NCBI RefSeq assembly: GCF_040195635.1
Contig: NZ_JBEFTX010000003.1
Span: 124,001-188,000, forward strand
DNA length: 64,000 nucleotides
Direction of reading: 5' to 3'
DNA from: Thermasporomyces sp040195635
Lineage (GTDB): Bacteria; Actinomycetota; Actinomycetes; Propionibacteriales; Actinopolymorphaceae
Shown here: positions 33,362 through 41,095 of the stretch, in pieces
How the letters are laid out: every line of letters begins with the position of its first letter
Numbering within the stretch: position 1 is the stretch's first letter
Notes under the pieces: model-generated
Seen by the model: the letters and a program-made list of their open reading frames with translations, nothing else
Databases searched by the model: none
What the model was told of the DNA's origin: nothing
Translations under genes and position numbers: made by a program

Positions 33362-34478
33362 ACCCCCAGACTTCGCGGGCGGTCTCGACGATGAGCCGCA
33401 GCTTCGCGACCTCCTCGTCGTACGTCAGCACGTTGCCCTCCACCGTCGACGAAAACCCACACTGCGGCGACAGGCACAACTGGTCGAGCGGCACGTATCG
33501 GGACGCCTCGTCGATCCGGCGCTTGAGCTGGTCCTTGTCCTCCAGCGCGCCCTTCTTGGTGGTGACGAGGCCGAGGACGACCTGCTTGCCGGGGGGTACG
33601 AACCGCAGCGGCGCGAAGCCGCCCGAGCGGTCGTCGTCGTACTCCAGGAAGAACCCGTCGACGTCCAGTTCGGAGAACAACGCCTCGGCGACGAAGTCGT
33701 ACCCTCCCTCGGCCGCCCACGACGAGCGGAAGTTGCCGCGGCACATGTGCGTGGTCACCCGCAGGCCGTCGGGCCGGTTGGCCAGCGCGGCGTTGATGGT
33801 GCGGATGTACTGCTCGTGCTGGTGCTCGGCGTCGCCGCCCATGCTGGCGATCAGTTCCCGCTGCTTCGGGTCGTTCAGGTAGGCGAGGCTGGTGTCGTCG
33901 AGTTGGAGGTACGTACATCCGAGATCGGCGACGCGCCGCACCTGCTCGGCGTACGCGCTCGTCAGGTCCGCCCAGAAACCGTCGAGTTCCGGATAGACGC
34001 ATCGGTCGATGGCGGCCCGCCCGCCGCGATAGTGGACCATGCTGGGCGACGGGATCGTCAGCTTCGGCGTCTGGGCGGAGCTGGCGTTGTCGCGCAGGAA
34101 GGTGAACGCCTCGGCGAAGATCGTGTCAGCCAGCGTGATCCGGTCGTGGACCTTCAGCGCCGCGGACTCGAAGTCCAGCTCGCCCTGCTCGTTGCGGAAG
34201 TGCACCATGAGCTTCTCGTCGGTGGGGTCGATCCCGCCGAGCTGGTAGATGAAGTCCATGTGCCACGACGTACGCCGGAACTCCCCATCGGTCACGGTCT
34301 GCAGGCCGACTTCTTCCTGCATGCGTACGACATCGCGGATCGCGGCGTCCTCGGCGGCGCGCAGGCTGCCGCCGTCGATCTCGCCCGCTTTGTGCCGTCG
34401 GCGCGCATCGAGGAGCGCGGCGGGCCGCAGCAGGCTGCCCACATGGTCGGCGCGGAAGGGCGGCGAGATACGAGTCAT
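33360..34478 (-). CDS. MetE-like (cobalamin-independent) methyltransferase
   Basis: A 372-residue protein similar to the C-terminal half of MetE and to the YxjG/YxjH group. ATG at 34478 has GGAGG 8 nt upstream. Zinc/substrate residues visible: THMCRGNF (H-x-C), a Glu-containing EYDDDRSGGF loop and LSPQCGF (second Cys). The N-terminus reads FRADHVGSLLRP, the usual family start, and QTVTDGEFRRTSWHMDF follows. It would transfer a methyl group to homocysteine or a related thiol; the donor (methyltetrahydrofolate or S-methylmethionine) is not clear. Its stop codon overlaps the family A repeat tail. Confidence 0.9.
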   Translation of the reverse strand: MTRISPPFRADHVGSLLRPAALLDARRRHKAGEIDGGSLRAAEDAAIRDVVRMQEEVGLQTVTDGEFRRTSWHMDFIYQLGGIDPTDEKLMVHFRNEQGELDFESAALKVHDRITLADTIFAEAFTFLRDNASSAQTPKLTIPSPSMVHYRGGRAAIDRCVYPELDGFWADLTSAYAEQVRRVADLGCTYLQLDDTSLAYLNDPKQRELIASMGGDAEHQHEQYIRTINAALANRPDGLRVTTHMCRGNFRSSWAAEGGYDFVAEALFSELDVDGFFLEYDDDRSGGFAPLRFVPPGKQVVLGLVTTKKGALEDKDQLKRRIDEASRYVPLDQLCLSPQCGFSSTVEGNVLTYDEEVAKLRLIVETAREVWG

Positions 34479-34904
34479 CGTGGTGACCTCCGGGCTCGAA
34501 CGTACAGACAGGTGCCGCGCCGGCCGGCGCGACGAGCGACCCCGATCAGCTGTCCCGATCAACTGGCCCGGCCGGCTGGCCCGGTCGAGTTGCCCCGCCG
34601 ACTGACCTGGCCGACCGACCTGACCGACCTGGTCAACTGCCTGACAGGTGACACGGCAGGCTGGGACCACGAACGGCGCGCGGACTGACGCGGCCGCCAG
34701 CTTAGGACGGGCTCGCGCCGCCGACAGTGGCCCTTCCGTCTGGCGGAAGCCTGCCTGGCGCCTTCGCGTCCGGCAACGACGGCGGCGAACGCGCGGAGGC
34801 AACGGGCGCGCACCTGACCCGGCTCGCCAATCGCCCGGGGCCTGGCTGTCCATCTCCGCCTGCCGCGGCGTGCGGACCGCCCCGGGTCCTGGAACTCTGT
34901 GCGA
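34479..34904. other. Non-coding region with degenerate GGCCCGGTCG-type repeats
   Basis: 426 bp between the divergent MetE-like and IclR genes. Around 34540-34640 it has a degenerate pattern of CTGGCCCGG / CCGACTGACC / GACCGACCTG units, similar in composition to the 9-bp repeat in the molybdenum-subunit gene. No palindromic operator or riboswitch is obvious. Promoters for both genes must lie here. Confidence 0.4.
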
Positions 34905-35879
34905 ATGACCGCCGAGCCCTCAGTGGAACCAGCCCAGCCTGCGGGTGGATCCGGCACGCCTGCAGGTGGATCAGCCATGGCTGCGGGTGGATCGGTCACG
35001 GCTGCGGGCGGAGCAGGTGTGCCGTCGGAGAGACCAGCCGCGAGGATTGGTGGCCAAGGAGGCGTGCCGGCCCGCCGGCCCGCGGCAGCTACGGCGGCCG
35101 GCAAGGTGCTCGGTGTGATCGGAGCATTCACGACGGACGCAGACGCACTCACCCTGTCCGCGATCGCGCGCAGGGCCGGGCTGGCCTTGAGTACGGCCCA
35201 CCGGGTCGTCGCCGAGGCGGTCGCCTGGGGCGCGCTCGAACGAGGAACGGACGGCCGGTACCGGATCGGCCTCCGGCTCTACGAGGTCGGCGCCCTGGCG
35301 CCCCGCGGTGTTGCGTTGCGCGACGCCGCGATGCCGTTCATGGAAGACCTGTACGAAGTCACCCACGAGGTGGTTCAGCTGGCGGTCCGCGAGGGCGTGG
35401 AGCTGGTCTTCATCGAACGGCTCGCCGGCCGTACCTCTGTAGGCGTCCACACCCGGGTGGGCCTGCGGTTTCCCTTGCCTGCCAGCGGTGCGGGACTCGT
35501 GCTGTTGGCGTTCGCGCCGAACGACGTGCAGGAAGCCGTCCTCGCCGGCCCGTTCGAGCGGTTCACGGACAAGACCCTCACCGATCCGGTACGCCTGCGC
35601 GCAATCCTGGCGGAGGCCCGCCGCCAGGAGATCGCCGTCAGCGACGGACAGGTGACCCTCGACAGCCTGTCCGTCGGGGCCCCAGTACGTGACGCGTCCG
35701 GGACGGTGGTCGCCGCCGTGTCCGTGGTGGTACACGCCGGCTCGGTGGATCCGGCGTTCCTCGCGCCGTTGGTCCGAACGGCCGCGCGCGGCATCTCCCG
35801 CTCTCTCGCCGGGCCGTCGGCTCTGCGCGAGGCGACCGCGTACCAGACCTCGTCGCGCGCCCGCCGCGAGTCCAGCTGA
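34905..35879 (+). CDS. IclR-family transcriptional regulator
   Basis: A 324-residue protein. ATG at 34905 is preferred to GTG 34899 because GGAAC lies 9 nt upstream. A low-complexity leader of about 60 residues (PAGGS/AAGGS-like repeats, encoded by near-identical tandem units) precedes the HTH (LTLSAIARRAGLALSTAHRV, about residues 85-104) and the wing. The effector-binding domain (RDAAMPFMEDLYEVTHEVVQ, LVFIERLAG, VGLRFPLPASGAG, then ISVSDGQ-like IAVSDGQVTLD and VAAVSVVV) is standard. It binds a carboxylate-type ligand in relatives. It is divergent from the MetE-like gene, which is a plausible target. Confidence 0.9.
   Translation: MTAEPSVEPAQPAGGSGTPAGGSAMAAGGSVTAAGGAGVPSERPAARIGGQGGVPARRPAAATAAGKVLGVIGAFTTDADALTLSAIARRAGLALSTAHRVVAEAVAWGALERGTDGRYRIGLRLYEVGALAPRGVALRDAAMPFMEDLYEVTHEVVQLAVREGVELVFIERLAGRTSVGVHTRVGLRFPLPASGAGLVLLAFAPNDVQEAVLAGPFERFTDKTLTDPVRLRAILAEARRQEIAVSDGQVTLDSLSVGAPVRDASGTVVAAVSVVVHAGSVDPAFLAPLVRTAARGISRSLAGPSALREATAYQTSSRARRESS
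34935..35020. repeat. Tandem units in the IclR leader
   Basis: Three to four degenerate copies of a unit like CTGCGGGTGGATCNGNCACG encode the Pro/Ala-Gly-Gly-Ser leader of the IclR-type protein. The units keep the reading frame. Confidence 0.65.
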
Positions 35880-35957
35880 CCTCAGCTCGCCGTCCGCCCT
35901 GATCGGACCCGCCTGGCCGGCGCGCCGCGCCTCCGCCCGGGGATTGGGGCGGGCCCG

Positions 35958-36047
35958 CAAATGACCACGCTGAGCAGGCCTGTGGAACCCAGCAAGGCGT
36001 CGGAGACATGTGCGGCACTCCACAGGCCTGCTCAGCGTGGTCATTTG
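35958..36047. repeat. Family B palindromic repeat, 29-bp perfect arms
   Basis: Arms at 35958-35986 (starting CAAATGACCACGCTGAGC) and 36019-36047 (ending GCTCAGCGTGGTCATTTG) are perfect complements around a 32-nt loop. The same ends recur at 63335-63425. It sits in the 340-bp gap between the IclR and winged-helix genes. The rest of the gap (36048-36219) shows no clear gene; a minus-strand fragment HLLQALPILRAAKVLPDLAE is suggestive but unsupported. Confidence 0.92.
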
Positions 36048-36219
36048 GGGCTCTCCTGACACATGTCGGGGGAGCCTCATTTGCCGGCGAGGACGTGGCG
36101 CCGTCGCCGCGGTACGACGCTCGGCCAGATCAGGTAGCACCTTCGCAGCGCGGAGGATCGGCAACGCCTGCAGGAGGTGTACGCCTTCCTCCGCGACCTC
36201 GATCGACCAGCCGTGACGG

Positions 36220-37455
36220 TCACCTCCGGCGGGTGGTGGCGGCGTCGATGGTGGAGCACCAGGCGCGGAACCGCTCGAACTCGGTCGCCTCGTCCGTGTC
36301 GAGGTCCCTCCAGGGGGTCAGCGTGACGGTGCCCGCGTCGACGGTCCACTTCCACTGCGCGCACACCTCTCCGTCGGAGACCAAGGAGCCGGTCATGTGG
36401 CCTACGGGTCCGACCAGTCGCTTCTTGGCGGAGACAAGCGGCGACCCCGGCCCCTTGCGGCAGAAGTACACGTTGTCGTACTCGGGCAGGACGTAACACC
36501 GCCGCGGTTCCTCGTCGATGTGCTGGTTGGCGTCGTACCAGGTCCTCCGCGCAGGACCCGTACTCTCGGCTGGGCGCCCGACGGCTGGGCGCCCGACGGC
36601 TGGGCGCCCGACCGATGGCGTCCCGACCGACGTCAGGACTGGTGCCAGCCGGGAGACCCCCGACCAGTAGCTGGCGTCCGCGCTCGATGCGGGACCGAAC
36701 GCCCGGAGGAAGCTCCGCACCAAGTCGGGCAGGCCCTGCGGCGCGGGAAGCAGGTCACCGGACTGTCCCGGGATTCCTGGTTCATGATCAAGAGGCAGAA
36801 AACGGGCATTTGCGGGCCCCAGTTCCCCGTTTTCTGCCTCTTGATCATGAACGGCGGCGCCGGACGTGGTCGAACCACTCGCCCGGGCCGGCGACTCCGG
36901 GCGCGAACCGGCTACGTCGTCGAACGCCTGCTCCGCGAGGATGTAGCGGGTCCGCGCGGGTCGCCAGGACACGTCGTCAGCGGCCTGCACGACCGGAAGC
37001 AGCATGCGTACGGCGAAGCCCAACTGCCGCGGCTCGGACAGGGGAAACTCCTGGCCCAGCTCCGCGCTGATCTCGGCGCGTGTGAGGCCGTCGTGCTCCC
37101 GGAGAAGCCGCGCGCCACGTTGGAGCAGCTTGTCGTGGTCGACGGTGCGCCACAGGCCAGGACAGAACCCGTTGACCGTACGTTCGAGCATCGGTTGCAG
37201 GCTGAGCCGCCAGGTGACGTACTGCCGGCGGGTCACCATGTGCACGGTGCCACGCATGAGGTTGGCCTTCACCAGCTGGTAGCTCCTGAGCGCCCGGTCG
37301 AGGTCGTCCTGGTCGAAGCTGTCCAGCCTCGTCCACAGACCGGCCGACGGCGCCCGCGGTGTCTGGGCGTTGAGGCCGGCGACGGCCTCCACCACCTCGA
37401 CTGGCGTGCCGGTGAACGTCTGCCCCAGGAGCTGCCTGCGCAAGTACGCCGCCAT
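36220..37455 (-). CDS. Winged-helix DNA-binding protein (HTH_42/AlkZ-like) with in-frame palindromic insertion
   Basis: A 411-residue protein from ATG at 37455, with GGAGG about 8 nt upstream. The N-terminus (LRRQLLGQTF, VEAVAGLNAQTPRAPSAGLW, YQLVKANLMRGTVHMVTRRQ) matches winged-helix proteins of the HTH_42 family, which includes DNA glycosylases such as AlkZ/YcaQ. The C-terminus has DVDANQHID-like YDANQHIDEE and a YFCRKGPGSPLVSAKKRLVG block. Residues about 202-226 are encoded by a perfect hairpin at 36780-36852 and have no family counterpart that I can see; residues about 282-297 are a VGRPA repeat. The protein is longer than the usual 350-380 (inference from memory). Confidence 0.85.
   Translation of the reverse strand: MAAYLRRQLLGQTFTGTPVEVVEAVAGLNAQTPRAPSAGLWTRLDSFDQDDLDRALRSYQLVKANLMRGTVHMVTRRQYVTWRLSLQPMLERTVNGFCPGLWRTVDHDKLLQRGARLLREHDGLTRAEISAELGQEFPLSEPRQLGFAVRMLLPVVQAADDVSWRPARTRYILAEQAFDDVAGSRPESPARASGSTTSGAAVHDQEAENGELGPANARFLPLDHEPGIPGQSGDLLPAPQGLPDLVRSFLRAFGPASSADASYWSGVSRLAPVLTSVGTPSVGRPAVGRPAVGRPAESTGPARRTWYDANQHIDEEPRRCYVLPEYDNVYFCRKGPGSPLVSAKKRLVGPVGHMTGSLVSDGEVCAQWKWTVDAGTVTLTPWRDLDTDEATEFERFRAWCSTIDAATTRRR
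36568..36612. repeat. Three perfect 15-bp tandem units in the winged-helix gene
   Basis: GGCTGGGCGCCCGAC is repeated three times (36568, 36583, 36598). On the coding strand it gives the pentapeptide VGRPA repeat. The array keeps frame. Confidence 0.9.
36780..36852. repeat. Palindromic element inserted in frame in the winged-helix gene
   Basis: 27-bp perfect arms at 36780-36806 and 36826-36852 (outer ends GTTCATGATCAAG / CTTGATCATGAAC) enclose a 19-nt loop. The outer GTTCATGATCA matches the end of the hairpin at 59571-59643, and the ATGATCA core matches family A. Both strands stay open through it, and the host gene reads through on the minus strand. Confidence 0.93.
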
Positions 37456-37520
37456 CGCTTGACCTCCGACGCTCGCGAAGGCCTGACGTTACCGAGGCCG
37501 GCTCTCGGCCTGCGTGCTAC

Positions 37521-37628
37521 GGCGTCGGGGTCACGAGTCGGGGTCACGAGGTCGGGGTCACGAGGTCGGGATCAGGAGGTCGGGTCAGGAGGTCGGGTCA
37601 GGAGGTCGGGTCAGGAGGTCGGGGTCGA
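37521..37628. repeat. Tandem 13-14-bp repeats upstream of the HTH-TOBE gene
   Basis: Units GGGGTCACGAGGTC (several) followed by at least three GAGGTCGGGTCAG units form a 108-bp direct-repeat array in the 300-bp gap between the winged-helix start and the HTH-TOBE gene. There are no unique spacers, so it is not a CRISPR. It might be a regulator-binding array or a simple satellite. Confidence 0.8.
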
Positions 37629-37755
37629 AGGTGCCGGCGAGGTTCCGGACCGCAGCAGCCGTGCCGCAAGTGCGATGCTTACAGGTGTGTTAGGGCAGAG
37701 TTTGCAATGGATATCGACTGTACTGACCCGCAGACGCGGCGCTAGGATCGCCCCC

Positions 37756-38190
37756 GTGACAGCGTTCCGGATCAGCGAGGCAGCCGAGCTGCTGGGCGTC
37801 AGCGCCGACACCGTACGCCGGTGGGTCGACGCTGGTCGGCTCGCCGCGGCTCGCGACGGGTACGGGCACCGGGTGATCGAAGGCGTCGACCTCGCCGGCT
37901 TCGCGCGGTCCCAGGCCGGCGAGCAGGAGGAACGCTCGGAGCACTCCTCCGCCCGCAACCGGCTCCGCGGCATCGTCACCGCCGTGGCCAAGGACACGGT
38001 GATGGCGCAGGTCGACATCCAGGCAGGGCCGTTCCGCGTGGTGTCGCTGATGAGTCGCGAAGCGGTCGACGAGCTGGATCTCCAGGTCGGCTCGATCGCT
38101 GTCGCGGTGATCAAGTCGACGACGGTCGTCGTGGAGAAGCCCGATGACGGCGTGGCGCCGACGGGCGGCCGGCGGGGCGCCGACCGGTGA
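37756..38190 (+). CDS. HTH (MerR-type) plus TOBE molybdate-binding protein, ModE-like
   Basis: A 144-residue protein from GTG at 37756. The N-terminal excisionase/MerR-like HTH (FRISEAAELLGVSADTVRRW, then GRLAAARDGYGHRVIEG) is followed from about residue 68 by one TOBE/Mop domain (RNRLRGIVTAVAKDTVMAQVD, then LQVGSIAVAVIKSTTVVVEK) that binds molybdate in relatives. It is the first gene of the mod operon, 36 bp before modA. This is an alternative to classical ModE and probably senses molybdate and controls modABC. The start is nearly leaderless or weakly preceded by CCCCC, so its ribosome-binding site is poor. Confidence 0.88.
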   Translation: MTAFRISEAAELLGVSADTVRRWVDAGRLAAARDGYGHRVIEGVDLAGFARSQAGEQEERSEHSSARNRLRGIVTAVAKDTVMAQVDIQAGPFRVVSLMSREAVDELDLQVGSIAVAVIKSTTVVVEKPDDGVAPTGGRRGADR

Positions 38191-38226
38191 CTTCGCCGCC
38201 GGGGGCAGCAGACGGAGGTCCCGCCC

Positions 38227-39090
38227 GTGAGAGCCGGTGGGATGCGTTCGACGGTGGTCGGCGGTACGACCGTGGTCAGCCTCGCGACGGTGGTCGGGCT
38301 CGCGGTGGTGACCGCGCTGGCATTGGTGGGGCTGCCCGGGTGTGACGGGAATCGACCCGACGCCGCCAGCACGACCAGTCCGGAACCCGGGAGCGGAGCC
38401 TCGACGCTCACCGGCACGGTCACGGTGTTCGCGGCGGCGTCGCTGACGGAGGCGTTCACGACGATCGGCAAGGACTTCGAGGCCGCCCATCCCGGGGTGA
38501 CGGTGACGTTCAACTTCGCCGGCAGTTCGGCGCTGGCGACACAGATCAACCAGGGCGCGCCGGCCGACGTGTTCGCCTCGGCCGCACCGGCCTCGATGGA
38601 GACGGTCACCGACGCGGGCAACGGCACCGGCGAGCCGGCCGTGTTCGTCAGGAACCAGCTCGTCATCGCTGTTCCCCAGAGCAACCCGGGCGGCATCAAG
38701 CAGCTGGCCGACCTGGCGAAACCCGCCGTGAAGGTCGCGCTCTGCGCCGAGCAGGTGCCCTGCGGTGCGGCCGCGGCGAAGGCCCTCGACGCGGGCCACG
38801 TCGACCTCACTCCGGTGACACTGGAGCAGGACGTCAAGGGCGCACTGTCCAAGCTGACCCTCGGCGAGGTCGACGCCGCGCTGGTCTACCGCACGGACGT
38901 GAAGGCGGCCGCGGGCGAGGTGGACGGAGTCGCCTTCGAGGAGGCCGCAAGTGCGATCAACGACTACCCGATCGTCGTACTGAAGGACGCACCCAACGCG
39001 GGCGCGGCCAAGGCGTTCGTCTCGTACGTACGTTCCGACAAGGGTGCGGCCGTGCTCGGCGAGGCCGGCTTCCAGGCGCCGGACGAGTAG
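38227..39090 (+). CDS. modA: Molybdate-binding lipoprotein
   Basis: A 287-residue periplasmic-type binding protein exported as lipoprotein: GTG at 38227 has GGAGG 8-9 nt upstream, a long hydrophobic signal, and lipobox LPGC with Cys39. The ModA core starts VTVFAAASLTEAFTTIGKDF, with the ligand-binding serine in FNFAGSSALATQI and QGAPADVFASAAPASM, then VFVRNQLVIAVP, ALVYRTDV (Y-R-T-D typical of ModA) and YPIVVLKDAPN. It delivers molybdate to ModB. Six nt separate its stop from modB. Confidence 0.96.
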   Translation: MRAGGMRSTVVGGTTVVSLATVVGLAVVTALALVGLPGCDGNRPDAASTTSPEPGSGASTLTGTVTVFAAASLTEAFTTIGKDFEAAHPGVTVTFNFAGSSALATQINQGAPADVFASAAPASMETVTDAGNGTGEPAVFVRNQLVIAVPQSNPGGIKQLADLAKPAVKVALCAEQVPCGAAAAKALDAGHVDLTPVTLEQDVKGALSKLTLGEVDAALVYRTDVKAAAGEVDGVAFEEAASAINDYPIVVLKDAPNAGAAKAFVSYVRSDKGAAVLGEAGFQAPDE

Positions 39091-39096
39091 CCGCCC

Positions 39097-39900
39097 ATGA
39101 CCACCGGAGCACCTCGGCGGGCCCGCCGGGTTCCTCTCGCCCTGCTGGTCCCGGCCGGGCTGGGTCTCCTCTTTCTGGTGCTGCCGTTGGTCGGTCTCGT
39201 CGTTCGTACGCCATGGACCACGCTCCCACAGCGGCTCGCCGAGCCAGGAGTCCTCACCGCGCTCCGGCTGTCCCTGCAGTCCGCCACCCTGGCGACTCTG
39301 CTCTGCCTCGTACTCGGGATACCCCTCGCGTGGCTGCTCGCCCGCGCGCCGTTTCCCGGCCGGCGGCTGGTGCGGGCCCTGGTCACGGTGCCGCTCGTCC
39401 TCCCGCCGGTGGTGGGCGGGGTGGCGCTGCTGCTCGTGTTCGGCCGCCAAGGCCTGGTCGGTACGTGGCTCGACGCCGCGTTCGGTGTCACGTTGCCGTT
39501 CACGACGGCGGGTGTGGTGCTCGCGGAGGCGTTCGTCGCGATGCCCTTTCTCGTCATCGCCGTGGAGGGAGCGTTGCGCGGTGCGGACGCCCGCTACGAG
39601 GAGGCGGCGGCGACGCTGGGCGCCGGGCGGTGGACAACGTTCACCCACGTGACGCTGCCGCTCGTCGCGCCCGGCGTCGCCGCCGGTGCGGTGCTGTGCT
39701 GGGCGCGGGCGCTCGGTGAGTTCGGTGCGACGATCACGTTCGCCGGCAACTTCCCAGGCCGTACGCAGACCATGCCGCTCGCGGTCTATCTCGCGCTGGA
39801 GACCGACCTGGAGGCGGCGATCGTCCTCAGCCTGGTGCTGCTTCTCGTGTCCGTCGCGATCCTCGTCAGCCTCCGCGACCGCTGGATGACCACCCCATGA
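39097..39900 (+). CDS. modB: Molybdate ABC transporter permease
   Basis: A 267-residue permease with five to six helices. The EAA loop that docks the ATPase is EEAAATLGAGRWTTFTHVTL (about residues 167-186). The N-terminal helix LLVPAGLGLLFLVLPLVGLV and the VTVPLVLPPVVGGVALLLVF segment match ModB. The C-terminus LGEFGATITFAGNFPGRTQT, then MPLAVYLALE is the usual ModB signature. It overlaps modC as ATGA at 39897-39900, which indicates translational coupling. Confidence 0.96.
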   Translation: MTTGAPRRARRVPLALLVPAGLGLLFLVLPLVGLVVRTPWTTLPQRLAEPGVLTALRLSLQSATLATLLCLVLGIPLAWLLARAPFPGRRLVRALVTVPLVLPPVVGGVALLLVFGRQGLVGTWLDAAFGVTLPFTTAGVVLAEAFVAMPFLVIAVEGALRGADARYEEAAATLGAGRWTTFTHVTLPLVAPGVAAGAVLCWARALGEFGATITFAGNFPGRTQTMPLAVYLALETDLEAAIVLSLVLLLVSVAILVSLRDRWMTTP

Positions 39901-41024
39901 CCGGCACGGATCGCGACCGTACGTACGAACGACGGCAGGGGCGCACGACTGGGGAGCCGCTGCTGGACGCTCATGTCGTGGTGGAGCGAGAGACGTTCCG
40001 GCTCGAGCTGGAGCTGCGGATCGACGCCGGCGAGGTCGTCGCGCTGCTCGGGCCCAATGGCGCCGGCAAGACGACCGCCCTTCGCGCCCTCGCCGGTCTC
40101 CACCCGCTGACGGCCGGGCACGTCACCCTCGGCGGGCACGACCTCGACCGGCCGGCCGGCCGCGTGTGGACGCCGCCGGAGCTCCGCTCGATCGGCGTGG
40201 TCTTCCAGGACTACCTGCTGTTTCCGCACCTGAACGCCCTGGACAACATCGCGTTCGGACCTCGCCGGCACGGGGTCGAGCGGCGACAGGCCCGTGCGCA
40301 GGCGGCGGCGTGGCTCGGCCGGATCGGTCTTTCGGAGTACGCACGGCGCAAGCCGCGGCAGCTCTCCGGCGGACAGGCGCAGCGAGTGGCGCTGGCGAGG
40401 GCGCTCGCGGTCGACCCGAGCCTGTTGTTGCTCGACGAGCCGCTCGCGGCACTCGACGCCCGGACCCGGCTCGACACGCGCGCGAACCTGCACCGCCACC
40501 TCGCCGAACATCCCGGCGCCACCCTGCTCGTCACCCACGACCCGCTCGACGCCCTGGTCCTCGCGGACCGGCTGGTCATCCTCGAGAACGGTCGGGTCGT
40601 GCAGGTCGGTGACGCCGCCACGGTGACCGCTCAGCCGCGGACGGACTACGTGGCCCGCCTCGTCGGCCTCAACCTCTACCGCGGCCGTGCTGAGGGGCTG
40701 ACCGTCGTCGTCGGCTCGGACCTCGCGCTCGCAGTGGCGGACCGGCTCGACGGCGATGCGTTCGTCGCCTTCCCACCGTCTGCCGTCGCGTTGCACCGGT
40801 CCCGCCCGGACGGCAGCCCGCGCAACACCTGGCCGGCCACCGTCACCGGTGTCCAGCGGCACGGGGACAACCTGCGGATCGGGCTGGACGGGCCGATCGT
40901 GGTGGCCGCCGACGTCACGCCGGCCGGCGCGGCCGCCCTCGACCTCGTAATCGGCCAGCGGGTCTGGGCTGCCGTCAAGGCCGCCGAGACCCGCGCCTAT
41001 CCCGCCACGCCTGACATGGGGTGA
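39897..41024 (+). CDS. modC: Molybdate ABC transporter ATPase with C-terminal TOBE
   Basis: A 375-residue ATPase. Walker A GPNGAGKTT, Q-loop FQDYLLFPHLNALDN, signature LSGGQAQRVALARAL, Walker B LLLLDEPLAALDART and switch His in LLVTHDP are all present. A C-terminal TOBE/Mop-type region (NTWPATVTGVQRHGDNLRIG) follows about residue 285, which is the molybdate-sensing regulatory part in ModC. It starts with ATGA overlapping modB. Together with modA, modB and the HTH-TOBE protein it forms a complete uptake and sensing unit. Confidence 0.96.
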   Translation: MTGTDRDRTYERRQGRTTGEPLLDAHVVVERETFRLELELRIDAGEVVALLGPNGAGKTTALRALAGLHPLTAGHVTLGGHDLDRPAGRVWTPPELRSIGVVFQDYLLFPHLNALDNIAFGPRRHGVERRQARAQAAAWLGRIGLSEYARRKPRQLSGGQAQRVALARALAVDPSLLLLDEPLAALDARTRLDTRANLHRHLAEHPGATLLVTHDPLDALVLADRLVILENGRVVQVGDAATVTAQPRTDYVARLVGLNLYRGRAEGLTVVVGSDLALAVADRLDGDAFVAFPPSAVALHRSRPDGSPRNTWPATVTGVQRHGDNLRIGLDGPIVVAADVTPAGAAALDLVIGQRVWAAVKAAETRAYPATPDMG

Positions 41025-41095
41025 CCGGGCCACCCGACTCGCCGGGGGGCGGACTCGCCGGACTCGCCGGACCCGTCGCCGGATGGGCCGGCGCC

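Noticed and set aside
33745..34688. 313-codon plus-strand frame opposite the MetE-like gene
   Set aside because: Antisense shadow; the minus-strand protein has the family zinc ligands.
34479..34898. SAM or cobalamin riboswitch upstream of the MetE-like gene
   Set aside because: I could not find conserved riboswitch cores (such as a B12 box); the region is repeat-like.
37521..37628. Direct-repeat array resembling a short CRISPR
   Set aside because: Units are 13-14 bp, adjacent and without unique spacers, and no cas gene is in the window.
36397..38190. 597-codon plus-strand frame covering the winged-helix gene and HTH-TOBE gene
   Set aside because: Only its last 144 codons (from GTG 37756) are real; the rest is antisense to a gene with good ribosome-binding site and domains.
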